The notes under the pieces were generated by a model. That model made no database searches, was not told the DNA's origin, and saw only the letters and a program-made list of their open reading frames with translations. A stretch of 64,000 bases of DNA from Periglandula ipomoeae IasaF13 (Eukaryota; Ascomycota; Sordariomycetes; Hypocreales; Clavicipitaceae). Shown piece after piece: positions 47,874 through 59,317 of the stretch. Numbering within the stretch: the stretch's first letter is position 1; every line of letters begins with the position of its first letter. The stretch lies in the NCBI GenBank assembly GCA_000222875.2, contig AFRD01000003.1, positions 181,638-245,637 of the forward strand, written 5' to 3'. Made by a program: the position numbers and the translations under genes.

Positions 47874-48499
47874 CTATTTCCAAGAGGCGCAGGAGTTTGT
47901 GGTTTTCTGTTCCTCTTTTTCTTTCTTGTCTTTGAGCTTTTCTACTTACATACAATCTCGATCTTTGTATATAAGCTAGATTTTTATGTACGCTGTGCAA
48001 ATTTAAAGATGCTGGCTGTCCTTGCATAGGCTTGATATGTTAACACGTGCTTGACTCTGCCATATGTTCCGTTTATTGTTGGGCATTTTGTCGTCGTATG
48101 GTTCCAGCTGAGAAGTGTTTTACTGTATAGCTATGAATATATAAAAATATATATAAATTAGATCTAGTAGCATCTGGCTAGTCTAGTAGAGACATTGAGG
48201 TGGTCAAATACTTATGACTTATGACCCTACCACTGTGGGCAGCTAAATATTCGTGGTTCCCCACGGTAGCTAGTGATGTTGGCAGTCAACCACTTGGTGG
48301 GAAATCGCTCAGTGCTTTCACCAACCGCAAACTTTGGCGACGACCCGGCCACTCACACTTTTCGTCAAACTAGAAGCCCATCCTGCATCTGGAACACATG
48401 ACGGGTTGGACCGCGGCACAAGCGGCCGTCATGACTTGCCATGGAATCCGCCGCGGTGCCAAGATGTGGTCACTTGGTGGGTCTGCCGGCCACGCCGTG

Positions 48500-48520
48500 C
48501 CATGGCCCATGGCCCATGGC
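48500..48520. repeat. Tandem CCATGGC x3
   Basis: Three perfect copies of a 7-bp unit, each containing the palindrome CCATGG. Confidence 0.85.
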
Positions 48521-48979
48521 ATTTGCGGTGGTGAGCCGGCATGGCTGTGAGACATTGAATATTGAGCCTCGAACTGGCAAAAATGCTGGGGAAATCTCCG
48601 GCGCGCTGTCGTCTCAGCGTCTCTCCCGAGGGTGTCAGCATGCTGTTCGAGCATCGTCGATGCGTTGGCCAATTTGCGCGGCGACTGGAATAAGTCAACC
48701 CGTGGCCTCATCATCTTGAGCCTCGGTGTCAGCCAATAAGGCAACACTCTTCGGCGCGATAGACGGAGGATGAGGTGAGCCAAGGCATGGATGGATATTT
48801 GCGTTGGGCAGGAGCTCAGTAATAGCCTGTGGCAGATGCGCTGCTGAATAGGCTCCATGTCGAGTCAATGTCAATCATGTGCCTCGATCTGAGCTCGGCG
48901 GTGCTTTTGTTTTTTTTTTCTCTTGTCGGATTCATGCAAGCCATGCCGTGGCTAGCCCAGCGAGTGGTCTGTTGAACAA

Positions 48980-49000
48980 GCCAGCGCCAGCGCCAGCGCC
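48980..49000. repeat. Tandem GCCAGC x3.5
   Basis: Three and a half perfect copies of a 6-bp unit. Confidence 0.85.
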
Positions 49001-49604
49001 ATGCCGAGTTGCCCAACAACGGCTCAACTAAAACTTCCCCTTCCGGATTTCCCAACTACCAGGCCACTCTCTGCAGTACCATTTAGCTTTCTGGTTTTCT
49101 GTCCCTTCTTTCCATTTCCATTTCCATGTGAGCGGGAATAGCTTCATTCTTGTTTTGCCAACTCGCCCAGCGTTTTTGACAATACTTCTTGCTCGGTTCT
49201 GCCTCTGAATCCCTGCCTCACCCGCTAGCCCCAGCCGCTACCATTTACCCGCCACCACCCGCCATCGTCAGCGTCATCGTTGCTTCATTCCTGCCCCAGC
49301 GTTCAACGACCCGACCAGACACCATAAACCTCACCTTGTGAGCCTGCGGCGATAGATATTGTGTTGGAACACCTTTTCCTATCCCTGAAGCGTTTTGACA
49401 AAAGCACACCGCACGAGACCGCCGCTACTTCCTGGACACTGCGGATTTGCGCGTCGCATTCCACTGGCTGCGTGCTCCGAGAGCTGCAGCAGCTACCCTT
49501 TCCCACCAACCGCTTGCGGCCCTTCTTCGAAGCAAATCTCGCCTCGCCGACATTTGCATTTTACAAACCACAGTTTTTGCGTCTAGTATCGCCATTGCGG
49601 CACT

Positions 49605-51901
49605 ATGCAGTACGTTCGTAACCTCAGCGACTCCGTCTCGACAGCATGGAACTCCATCAATCCCGCGACCCTTAGCGGTGCCATCGATGTCATCGTAGTC
49701 CAACACGATGACGGCACATTGGCCTGCTCGCCCTTTCACGTGCGATTCGGCAAGTTCTCGCTGCTACGACCGTCCGAGAAGAAGGTCGAGTTCAAGGTCA
49801 ACGGCATCAAGCAGGACTATTCCATGAAGCTGGGAGAAGGTGGCGAGGCCTTCTTCGTATTCGAAACCACTGAGAATGTTCCCGAGTCCCTCCAGACTTC
49901 TCCGCTCGTTTCCCCGGCCAGCAGTCCAGGACTGGGTCCTGAAGAAGCACCCTCTGGGCTCAACGATCCAGACGTCTTAGACCTTGACCAAGATCTAAGC
50001 AGCTCTTCTCGCCCTGTGCCATCTGTTCTCCAATCACAACGGGACGAAAATGGTTCGTATTCCCTTTTACTATCCTATGATGCCCTCTCTGTCTTTCGGA
50101 CCCGGGGCTAAACCAGACTGTAGGCATGATCACCCCACTCTCGACATCTCCCGATGTGTTCAAGCCGCGGCCCGCCTCTGGCGACTGGTCTGCCGCTTTG
50201 CAGAGACCTCATAGCGAGGACATCTTGCGAAAATCCGCAAGGTCGGTAGTACGCGATGACGAAGATGAGGAAGAACAGGTCAAAGACCCCAATGAATCAG
50301 AACGATCCCACAGCCCCCCGCCGTTGGGTATGGAAAGGGCCAAGACGTTGGCGAAAGAACTTTCTGCGGCGAACATCCCCAGTCGTGTCACGGAAACCGG
50401 TGATCTCATGCTTGACATGACGGGGTTCAAGAGCAGCGAAGAAGATATGCTGCAAGCCGAGATTCTTGCCAGAAAGATTCTTTCTGAAGAATTAGAAGGG
50501 AACTACGACATCGGCTCTCTTTTTGGTTTCGACGAGGAGGGTAACCTGTGGATCTACAGCAGCGAAGAAGCCAAGCAGGCTGCCATGAACAAGACAATTG
50601 AGTCGTCACTAAAGGCTCATCGCCACAATACTGCGGCCGATGCCGTCTCAGACCCAGGCTATCAGAGTGATGGTAGTGATGTCACCACGAGCCCTCACGT
50701 ACCCTCGCACCGACGATCCGAATCTGATGCCGGCCCATTGGGCTTGCAGACACCTCCTCGCACTCCTCGCGGTTCTGGCTATGCTGGCAACCCGAATATC
50801 AATTATGCCAAGACGTTGCGCTTGACTAGCGATCAGTTGAAGGCGCTGGACCTCAAGCCTGGAGAGAACTCCATGAGCTTCACCGTGAACCGAGCAACCT
50901 GCTCCGCTAACATGTTTCTGTGGAAGCACGAAACACCTGTTGTCATTTCTGACATTGACGGCACAATCACCAAATCAGATGCCCTTGGTCATGTGTTAAA
51001 CATGATTGGCCGCGACTGGACGCACACCGGCATTGCCAAACTGTACAGCGATATTGCTCAGAATGGTTACAACATCATGTATCTCACCAGTCGCTCTGTT
51101 GGTCAAGCCGACACAACCAGGGCATATGTCAACGGCATCGTCCAGGAAGGTTGTAGAATGCCCCATGGGCCTACGATTCTGTCACCAGATCGCACTATGG
51201 CCGCTCTGCGACGAGAAGTGTACCTGCGTCAACCGCACGTCTTCAAGATGGCTACCTTGCGGGACATCAGCAGCCTCTACGGGCCAGACTACAGTCCTTT
51301 CTATGCCGGTTTCGGAAACCGATTGACCGACCAGATCTCCTACCGCACCGTGGACGTGCCCAGAACGAGAATCTTCACAATCAACTCGAACTCAGAGGTG
51401 TCACTGGATTTGCTCAGTCTGAACAAGCTCAAGATGAGCTACGTCAACATTAACGAAGTTGTCGACCATTACTTCCCACCCGTCGCCACGCTCGTCAAGG
51501 GCGGCGGAGAAGACTACACTGACTTCAAGTACTGGCGAGACGAGCCCCTCGAGCTGGACGAGTTCTCCGCCAGTGACAGCGACGAGCCTGACGTCCCAGC
51601 AGACAACGAGAGCACTTACACAGACGACGACGATGAAGAGATTGGCGACGGCCTCGTGGACAGCTATATCTCGCGCGAATCCATTGATGAAAGCGTTGAT
51701 GATGACAACATTGAAGATGAAGAAGAGTACGAAGACTTTGAGGAGGGCGAGTACGAAGAAGACGAAATTGTCTCAGACGAAGAAACACAGCTCGTCAACC
51801 GCGTCTTGAAAGCCAAAATCTCAGATAAGCCAGTCGAGGAAGATCTCGGCGCAGAACTAATAACAGGGGTTGGTCACTTGTCTCAAGAGAAGAAGGGTTG
51901 A
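49605..51901 (+). CDS. PAH1: Lipin-type phosphatidate phosphatase
   Basis: Mg2+-dependent phosphatidate phosphatase (Pah1/Smp2/Ned1) producing diacylglycerol for triacylglycerol and phospholipid synthesis and controlling nuclear-membrane growth. Exons: 49605-50052 and 50124-51901; a 71-bp intron with unusual donor GTTCGT; 741 residues. The N-terminal lipin domain starts MQYVRNLSDSVSTAWNSINP, the amphipathic helix that docks on membranes, and continues through GGEAFFVFET. The catalytic DxDxT motif is DIDGT at about residue 426 within the LNS2 haloacid-dehalogenase-like domain (TKSDALGHVLNMIGRDWTH; IMYLTSRSVGQADTTR). The acidic C-terminal tail (DDDDEEIGDG and EDEEEYEDFEEGEYEEDE) matches the regulatory tail that binds the Nem1-Spo7 phosphatase in yeast. 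Confidence 0.95.
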
Positions 51902-52681
51902 TATACCAGTATACCAGTAAGAGAAGCTAAAATAGGGAAAGCAGATTAGCGGCAACGGCGTGGCGATCGAACCAAAGGTCCAAGTGGAAGAGCCGGTGGA
52001 GATTCGGCCCGCGCTTGACAAGGCGTCGTAGTCGGACTTGTTCTATCAGGAGTGAGGTATCGAGATCTGTCGGCTTGGTGCATTGAACAGCAGAAGACGA
52101 ATTCATTATTTAGCGGAGCGGGATGTGGTGGCAGAGGCATGCGTTATTTTTCTTATTTTCACTTAGGGATCATTCATGTGGGAGTAGACGCGAGATGGCA
52201 TGGCATAGCGAGGCGTTGATAATTGCATTGTGTATCCGGGTAGAATAGTGTTGGCATTCATGAATATTGTATAAGTGCGAACTGACCATTTCTTACCATT
52301 TTATACCATGATATCCTTGTTCGCTGTAAGAGGATGTTGCGTTGCTGTTGACTGATGGGTAATTATGTGTTTTTGGGGGTGGTAAATAAAGACGCACACA
52401 CACTCTCACACGCACCTGAGTTAAGTATACCTTATATTAGTGTATATAAATATATTGGTATACATATTTTAGGTAGGTAACACATGTATACACAAATTCA
52501 AGGTGGACCAAAATAGCCATTGATTTCAAATTTAAGATCTCGTCATTAACCAACATTCATCATCAAGTGAACCCAAAATGATTTCAGCACCCATCCCATA
52601 TACTGATTTTCATAAACCCCAGGTGCCTCATGATCTATACACTACGAAATCACGACGAATAAACCGCCATCTAGCAAGTGA
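51902..52681. other. Convergent intergenic PAH1/HIS4
   Basis: AT-rich, with a CA-repeat patch near 52,390 and TATA-rich sequence near 52,440. No gene seen. Confidence 0.6.
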
Positions 52682-55331
52682 CTATTGTCCATCCATGTGC
52701 TTGAGACGGATCTCGACAGCCCGTCTGTGGGCTTCGAGTTCCTCCACTTTCGCCAACTGCATGACAGCGGAACCAACATTCTTGAGACCCTCGGCTGTGA
52801 GGTTCGAGCAAGTGATGTGCTTCATGAAGGAAGTTAGGTTGACACCAGAGTATTGCTTGGCGAAACCATACGTAGCTGTAGAGTGTTAGGATGGCATCTG
52901 GTAAAGTGAGAAACGTAATGGTGGAAAACTTACGAAGGGAGTGGTTGACACCAGCAGAGTAGTCGCCTACACTCTCGGGAGTCCATTCGCCGATAAAGAC
53001 ACTGCCAGCATTCATGACCTGGTCTACCGTCTTGGCTGCGTCCTTGATCTGCAGAATGAGATGCTCTGGCGCATACTCGTTGCTGATGCGCATGGCCTCC
53101 TGCATATCCTTGACACGAACGGTCACAGAGTGGGCAATAGAGCCACGGACAATGTCTACACGAGGCAGAGCAATAGCTTGGTTGTGAACTTGGTCATCGA
53201 TGGCCTTGAGCTGCTCATCACTGAGGTTCACGGCAATAAGAATGACTTGACTGTCAACACCGTGCTCGGCCTGGGACAGCAGGTCAGATGCCACAAACGC
53301 AGGGTTGGCGTCCTTGTCAGCAACAACCAGCACTTCCGAGGGGCCAGCGGGCATGTCGATGCTCACGCCAGCATTGGTATCGTTGCTGACGTGCATCTTG
53401 GCGGCTGTGACAAACTGGTTGCCGGGTCCAAGGATCTTGTCGACCTTGCTGACAGACTCAGTTCCGTAAGCCATAGCTGCGACGGCTTGAGCACCTCCAG
53501 CGAGAACAATGCTTTCAGCACCAACTTTGTGGGCGACGTAGACAATCTCAGGAGTAATGCTGCCGTCTGATCGTGGAGGCGAGGCGAGAACGAGCTTCTG
53601 GCAGCCTGCGACCATCGCCGGAACTCCGAGCATGAGAGCTGTACTGGGAAGCACAGCAGTGCCACCTGGAATGTAGAGCCCGACTCGTTCAATGGGTCTA
53701 GAGAAGCGGCCGCAGACGACTCCGGGCATGGTCTCAACTTGGAGAGGCTTGTCTTCCTTTTGAGCGGCGTGGAACTTCTTAATGTTCTCAAAGGAAGTAT
53801 CAATGGCCTTGATGATCTCGGGATCCAGGTTCATGAGCTCCTTAGGGAAGGGGGCTTTAATGACCGGTGAGGTGAGTGAGGTAGCCTTCTCAAACTTGTG
53901 AGTATATGAAAGCAGGGCTTTGTCACCGTTCTTGCGAACATCATCGATGATAGGGGTGACGATTTTGAGAATGGCTTCAGGGGACTTTTGGGAAGGGCGC
54001 TGAAGAGCCTGGAGGAGCTCAGCTTCCGAGACCTTGGTGGAATCGATTCGCTGCATGGCAATTCGTGCATCAGCAGGTTTCGTTGTGGGCTCGTCGGAGG
54101 CGGCTTTGGGAGGTGCTGCAGCAGCCTCAGTCTTGATGTCTTCCTTCTCTGCCCATTTGCCTTTGGCATTGCCGGGTCTTCTCGAAACCTTGAGGCTCTT
54201 TGCATCTAGATTAGCCTCGATATCAGCTAGGCTAGCGCCAGCGCTGATTGCCTTGGTCAAAGCAAAGTAGATCAGGTCAGCGGCTTCAAAAGCGACTTCC
54301 TGAGGAGTCTTGGCATCGCAGAGCTCTTCGGCTTCTTCCATGATCTTGGCTCGCAGCAGCTTCTCATCGGAGAAGAGTCGAGCAGTATATGAGCCCTCTG
54401 GAGCAGACTGCTTTCTTGACAACAAGGTCTGTTCCAGGGTCGGGATGCCATTGAGGTTGCCAAAGCATCCAAACTGTTGAAGGTGGCAAAAACGACCCTT
54501 TTGCTTGACAATGAACTTCAATGTGTCGTTATCGCAATCCAGAGCCAGCCGGACAAGTTCTTGTGTGTCTCCCGAAGTAGCTCCCTTGATCCACAAGCCT
54601 CTCTTGCGGCTTTGATATACTCCCGTCTGGGTTTTGAGGGCTTCGAGAAGACTCTCGTCGCTGGTGTAAGCGAGACCAAGCGCGACACCGGCCTCATCAG
54701 TGACGACGGTGGGGATTAGGCCATCCTGGCGATCCGACTTCCAGTAACTTGCAATGACCTTGGAAAGTAACAGCTTATCTGTGGCGGACTTGTCGGTGGT
54801 CAAGCCCGTGGAGGGCAGGATAGGAATCGCATTGGCCTGCCTAGCGGCCTCAATGAATCTATCGAGAGGTGCGCCATCGACGGGACGCAAGTAGAGGTTT
54901 CTCGGCTTCGTCGATTGTGCCGTCTCGATGAATTTCTGCGAATCGGAAGCTAAAAGGTCGAAATCCTTGATCAACAAGCCATGCTCTGAAGCAGCAAATA
55001 GGTCAGGCTTGGTGACAACGGGAAGGACTCTGTCGCCGAAATCGGTGTACTGGGGTAGAGCTTCGGGTGCGACGAAGACCTTGCGTGCCCCGCGATCGAG
55101 CAGCGCAATCACATCGTCTTGAGATTCGAGAGCAGTGGCATCGATGTGGGCGTGGAATTCGTAATTGTGGCGGTTGAAGAAGCGAATGAGCTTATCCTGG
55201 ATCTTGGGTGTGGCCTGCAAGAAGGGATTGCCCAACAGTGACACTTCCTCACGGGTCAAGCCGTCGAGATTGGCGAGGCCAGGTGGTACAGCGACGCTGA
55301 CGAGGAACGGCAGGGGGAGTTCTGTTTCCAT
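52682..55331 (-). CDS. HIS4: Trifunctional histidine biosynthesis protein (HisI-HisE-HisD)
   Basis: Catalyses phosphoribosyl-AMP cyclohydrolase, phosphoribosyl-ATP pyrophosphatase and histidinol dehydrogenase steps (yeast HIS4, Neurospora his-3). Exons: 55331-52934 and 52875-52682; a 58-bp intron (branch CCTAAC, acceptor CAG); 863 residues. Cyclohydrolase part ends with KGRFCHLQQFGCFGNL. Pyrophosphatase part: RAKIMEEAEELCDAK and FEAADLIYFALTKA. Dehydrogenase part (about 430 onward): GLYIPGGTAVLPSTALMLG, ILGPGNQFVTAAKMHV, DMPAGPSEVLVVAD, QAEHGVDSQ, YAPEHLI and GDYSAGVNHSLPT, with Zn and catalytic residues present. The ATG at 55331 (METELPLPFLVS) fits the family start; upstream frame has no support. 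Divergent from TAF9. Confidence 0.96.
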
Positions 55332-56054
55332 GTTGAGGGAAGTCTCTGACCAATTGAGATCTGGAGAGTCTATGCTTTCCCAAGTCGCCGCCAACAAATG
55401 CACAGTTCAATTTATCAACGGGGGAAGTATTTGGAAGTGCAAGTGAGTCAACGTCGATATGCCATGCTAAGAAAAGATCTTGGTGGGGCATCTCGATGAC
55501 TTGTTGCCCCTCCAAAAAATCGAGAGCTGACTGAAAAAAAGTCGCAATATGGTGGCTAGTGCCTGCCGGGTGCGGTTTGGTTTGGTCGGACGTCACCGGA
55601 ATCAATCAATCATTGACTGGCGAACCTCAGGTCCGCTACGGTGGATCGTCGCTGTGCAGCCGGCACGCACTACCCGCTGACAATAGTACTAGATCCCCCC
55701 TGTGTCATTGGCCCGGGGGCGCTGCAGCTTGCAGACGACGTCCTCGACACTCATCTGGTAAAGCGAGCATATCTAAATTGGCCATTGTGTAGAAACGGCA
55801 TTGCAACTTAAGAATGCTAGGTCGTTGCAGATTCTCAAAACCCTTACTTTTGACACAAGAATCATTCTCTCATTATTTTAATCAATTATGACGCCCTCCA
55901 CAAGAATTTGGCCAAACTTCGGCGTAAGTACCTGGCTGCAGTGCAGTCCTAGCCGGATTAACGACTGTCCGTGAGCCGCCCAAGCTTCAAGCCCCGCTAC
56001 TCTTCAACTTCACCCATCGCGTCGCATCGCAACTTCAACAACTCACCAACCACC
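55332..56054. other. Divergent promoter HIS4/TAF9
   Basis: It separates the two start codons and contains one Gcn4/CPC1 site near HIS4. No other feature. Confidence 0.65.
55444..55450 (-). promoter_or_regulatory. Gcn4/CPC1 site in HIS4 promoter
   Basis: TGAGTCA (TGACTCA on the other strand) is a perfect general amino-acid control element, 113 bp upstream of the HIS4 ATG. Histidine genes are standard Gcn4/CPC-1 targets, so placement and identity agree. Confidence 0.7.
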
Positions 56055-56735
56055 ATGGCGTCGACTCAACCACAAACCAACGGCGTCACGCCGTCAGCCA
56101 ACGCCTCACAAACACCAGCGCAACCCACAAGCGCCTCAGACCCTCGACCTCGTGATGCGCGACTCATAGAGCTTCTCCTAACCTCACAAGGCGTCACCGC
56201 ATACGAGCAACGAGTTCCTCTCCTCCTTCTCGATTTCGCATACAGACACACGTCCTCGGTTCTCAACGACGCACTACATTTATCTGGCGACCCTTACATC
56301 ACTCAAGCAGGCTCGAAACCATCAGCCACCTCAGGCGCCACTGCCCTGGCTGCGGGCGATGCTCCCATTACCGCCAACGGCGTGAAGCTAGCTATTGGGG
56401 CTCGCTTGGGCTATCAGTTCCGAGGTGGAAGCAGCGGAGGCGGTATCAGCAAGGACTACATGCAAGAGCTTGCCCGGGAGCGCAACAAGGTAGCCTTGCC
56501 CCGAATCGTTCCCAATGAATGGGGTGTTCGGTTGCCGAGTGAGCGCTTTGTGCTAAGTGGAACAAGCTGGGGCCTCAAGGACATGTGGGATGAGGACGAG
56601 GACGAAGAACCAAGGGGAGACGCCATGGAAGGCATCGAAGGTCCCGAACCAGAAGATGTGGGCGGAGATGGTGTGGAGGGAGGCACAGTCGAAGACGTTT
56701 TCGGGGATGATGTTGACCAGGAGATGGCCGAGTAA
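56055..56735 (+). CDS. TAF9: TAF9, TFIID/SAGA histone-fold subunit
   Basis: TBP-associated factor 9 pairs through an H3-like histone fold with TAF6 in TFIID and SAGA. Single exon, 226 residues from the ATG at 56055. The fold spans about residues 30-90 (PRDARLIELLLTSQGVTAYE then VPLLLLDFAYRHTSSVLNDA). The conserved GVKLAIGARLGYQFRGG loop/helix and LPRIVPNEWGVRLPSERFVL follow. An acidic tail ends the protein. The frame is open upstream to 55971, but without an earlier ATG of merit. Confidence 0.92.
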   Translation: MASTQPQTNGVTPSANASQTPAQPTSASDPRPRDARLIELLLTSQGVTAYEQRVPLLLLDFAYRHTSSVLNDALHLSGDPYITQAGSKPSATSGATALAAGDAPITANGVKLAIGARLGYQFRGGSSGGGISKDYMQELARERNKVALPRIVPNEWGVRLPSERFVLSGTSWGLKDMWDEDEDEEPRGDAMEGIEGPEPEDVGGDGVEGGTVEDVFGDDVDQEMAE

Positions 56736-57247
56736 GATGTTCATTCTGTTGGTGCTGCAATAAGGTATTGCAGCTCCGGTCCTGTATCATAAGAGGTCAA
56801 AGCGTGGGTTGGCGTTCATGGCGTTTCGGAGCAGACAAAACGTCTGGGAGCTTGCTATTACTAGAATCTTTTCGATGAATTTAATTGACATCACCGTCAA
56901 TCCAAGATATCCTTCACTGTGATGTGACAACAGTCAGCCATCGTCGCTGATGTATCACTATGATTCTACAGGTGACCACTCATCGTCGCAAAACAATGCA
57001 TGGTCTGGACATCAAGTTCAACACAGGCAATGCGTGTTCCAGAATCGAGAGTATCACCTAGTCGACGACGTATTCAAAATATTAATCCGACAAAGAAAAC
57101 ACCCGATTTTAAGGCCCCCCCAATTCTGACTACTGTATGAACAAGGAGAGAACTTTATGGTACACTAGGCCTTCAGTTAAAACGGTATCTCATACACTCT
57201 ATACCCGATTCTCGCTTTTGCCAACTCCCACCGATCCACCTCTAATC
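56736..57247. other. Convergent intergenic TAF9/MPP beta
   Basis: 3' ends of two converging genes; nothing else seen. Confidence 0.6.
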
Positions 57248-58940
57248 TTAAAACTTGGGCTTCATGGTGTTCCTCAGTCTCTGGTAGTCAAACAACGCCT
57301 CAATGCTGCCGACGGCGCCAATGGCAATGTCCTTATCCCACAACTTGCGGTTGGCAAAGTCCATGACGTCGGCCTCGGTGATGGCATCGATCTTGCGCTC
57401 GATCTCGCCAGGCATCATACGGCGGCCGGTGGTGATGATCTGGCGACCAATGTCCTCAGCAACAGCGGTGGTACCGTCGAGAGACAGCAGGATGGAAGCC
57501 TTGAGCTGAGCCTTGGCACGCTCGACCTCGGCCTCACCAACGTTGGTGCAGAGGCGCATCCACTCGCGGATGGAGAAGTGAACAAGGTCGTCCAGGTGGG
57601 TGATGTTGTCGGTGCTCAGGTAGATACCCCAGAGACTGTATATGTTCATTAGTTGATTGATTTCCAATGAGGGGAGTGCCGTAAAATACGAGGGCCTGTA
57701 ACACTTACCCAGTATCGCTGTAGCTCGTGGAGAAACTCATAAAGCTGTTGGCCAGCTCGTGTCGGTGGACCAAGCCGCTCAGCTTGCTGCCCTGGTGAGG
57801 AGCATTGCCCATGGCCTTGTCGTAGTTGCCGACGATGGCCTGGGTAACCAAAGCAGTGAAGTAATCCTCAGAGTTCCAGCTAACACCCTCAACGGCAAGA
57901 GCAACATTGGCAGTGCCCATGGTGTCGTCACGAACACGGACATCAGAGCCGATGAAGTCAGCCTTCTTCTTGGACAGCAGGTAAGCCTGGTTCTCGGGGC
58001 CCTTGCTGGGGAGGCCAGAGAAATGCTTCTCAGCCAACTCAACAAGCTGCTCGTGGGGGATACCGCCAGCTCCGACAAGGACCATGCGGTCAGCAGTGTA
58101 GTTGTTTTTGATGTAGTTGGTGAGCTCGGTTCGGGTGATATCGCGGATGTTCTGGCGAGGTCCCAGGATGGTGCGACCCAAGGGCTGGTGTTGGAAAGCA
58201 GTGGCGTGCAAGTGGTCGAAAACGACCTCCTCAACCTGCTTCTCGACCTCCTCAGACTCGCGCAGGATGACATCGCGCTCGCGCTCGATGGCGGACTCCT
58301 CAAGCTTGGAGTTCTGCAGAATATCGGACAGGATATCGACGCACTGGGGAACATCGGAGTTGAAAGCCTTGGCGAAGTAGACAGTGTTCTCGCGCTGTGC
58401 AATATATTAGATCTCCTGCCATCCCGAGTTCTCCTGCTGAATCAGATGCTCACCGAGGTGTAGGCGTTCAAGTGACCACCCATGTTCTCGATTTCGAGTT
58501 CTAATTGCTGCTGCGATCGCTTGGCAGTGCCCTGAGACAGACGTTAGTAAGTGAGAACCCAATTGTCGAATTGGCGGCGGTTGATGTTTACCTTGAAAGC
58601 CAGATGCTCAAGGAAGTGTGCGGTGCCGTTGTTCTCGTCAGTCTCGGCACGGGATCCGGCGTCGATCCAAACGCCAACGGTCGAGGTTTGAGCCCATGGC
58701 GAGTGCTCAGTAGCAACCTAGAGTCCACAATGTTAGAATCAATGTCACAGGATGTATCCCGAAGCCAATTGAGTCCGGACGGGTGGTACGCACGGTCAAG
58801 CCGTTCTTGAGTGTTGTGGTCTGAGTTTTGCCGACGCTGGAGGGAGTCGCAAAGCCACGGCGAAGAGAGCCGGTGGCCGACAGACCAGCACGGCTTCGCA
58901 GGCCCTGCGAGAGGTTCAAAGCTAGTCTGCGAGACGCCAT
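57248..58940 (-). CDS. MAS1: Mitochondrial processing peptidase beta subunit
   Basis: Catalytic subunit of the matrix protease that removes presequences; in fungi such as Neurospora it doubles as complex III core protein I. Exons: 58940-58794, 58717-58592, 58531-58454, 58394-57709, 57635-57248; introns of 76, 60, 59 and 73 bp; 474 residues. N-terminal presequence MASRRLALNLSQGLRSRAGL. Zn-binding HxxEH is HFLEH at residues 83-87, with the downstream Glu in the RENTVYFAKAF to ESEEVEKQVEEVV region. The glycine-rich-loop and C-terminal M16 domain features (LWGIYLSTDN, VERAKAQLKASILL, AEDIGRQIITTGRR) are present. It is the most intron-dense intact gene here. Confidence 0.95.
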
Positions 58941-59317
58941 GGGGGGTGGTTGATGTGGCTCGAAGATGGATTGAGTGGTTTGATGAAATCTTTCGATCTC
59001 GCTCGGCTAGAAGCTTTCCTGAGGTAATTTGTGGCCTGAAGCACCAGGCGTCCAAATTTTTGCCATTCCGACCAGCTCCGAGGCTTAGCCTCACAGGCAT
59101 TGCAGTGGTCCCCAGAGCCAATCAGAGGGCCACATTACTAACCTGACAACCACGCTCCATCCCTTTTCCACGACACAGGACTCCTTCACTATCCACGCAG
59201 GCCTTTTGAGGAGATTCCATCTAACTGGGAGTCACCTGCCAGACTTATGTAAACACGAATGACTGACAACTCTTCCATTCTCTATTCCAATTTACACTCT
59301 GTTTTACAAGGACGGAC
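58941..59317. other. Divergent promoter MPP beta/GH36
   Basis: Short shared upstream region. No further feature seen. Confidence 0.6.

Larger units (their letters stand above)
47874..49604. other. Intergenic upstream of PAH1
   Basis: AT-rich left part (TATATA tracts near 48,140), then GC-rich sequence with short tandem repeats (CCATGGC x3; GCCAGC x3), then a CT-rich leader from about 49,080 to the PAH1 ATG. No gene supported. Confidence 0.55.
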
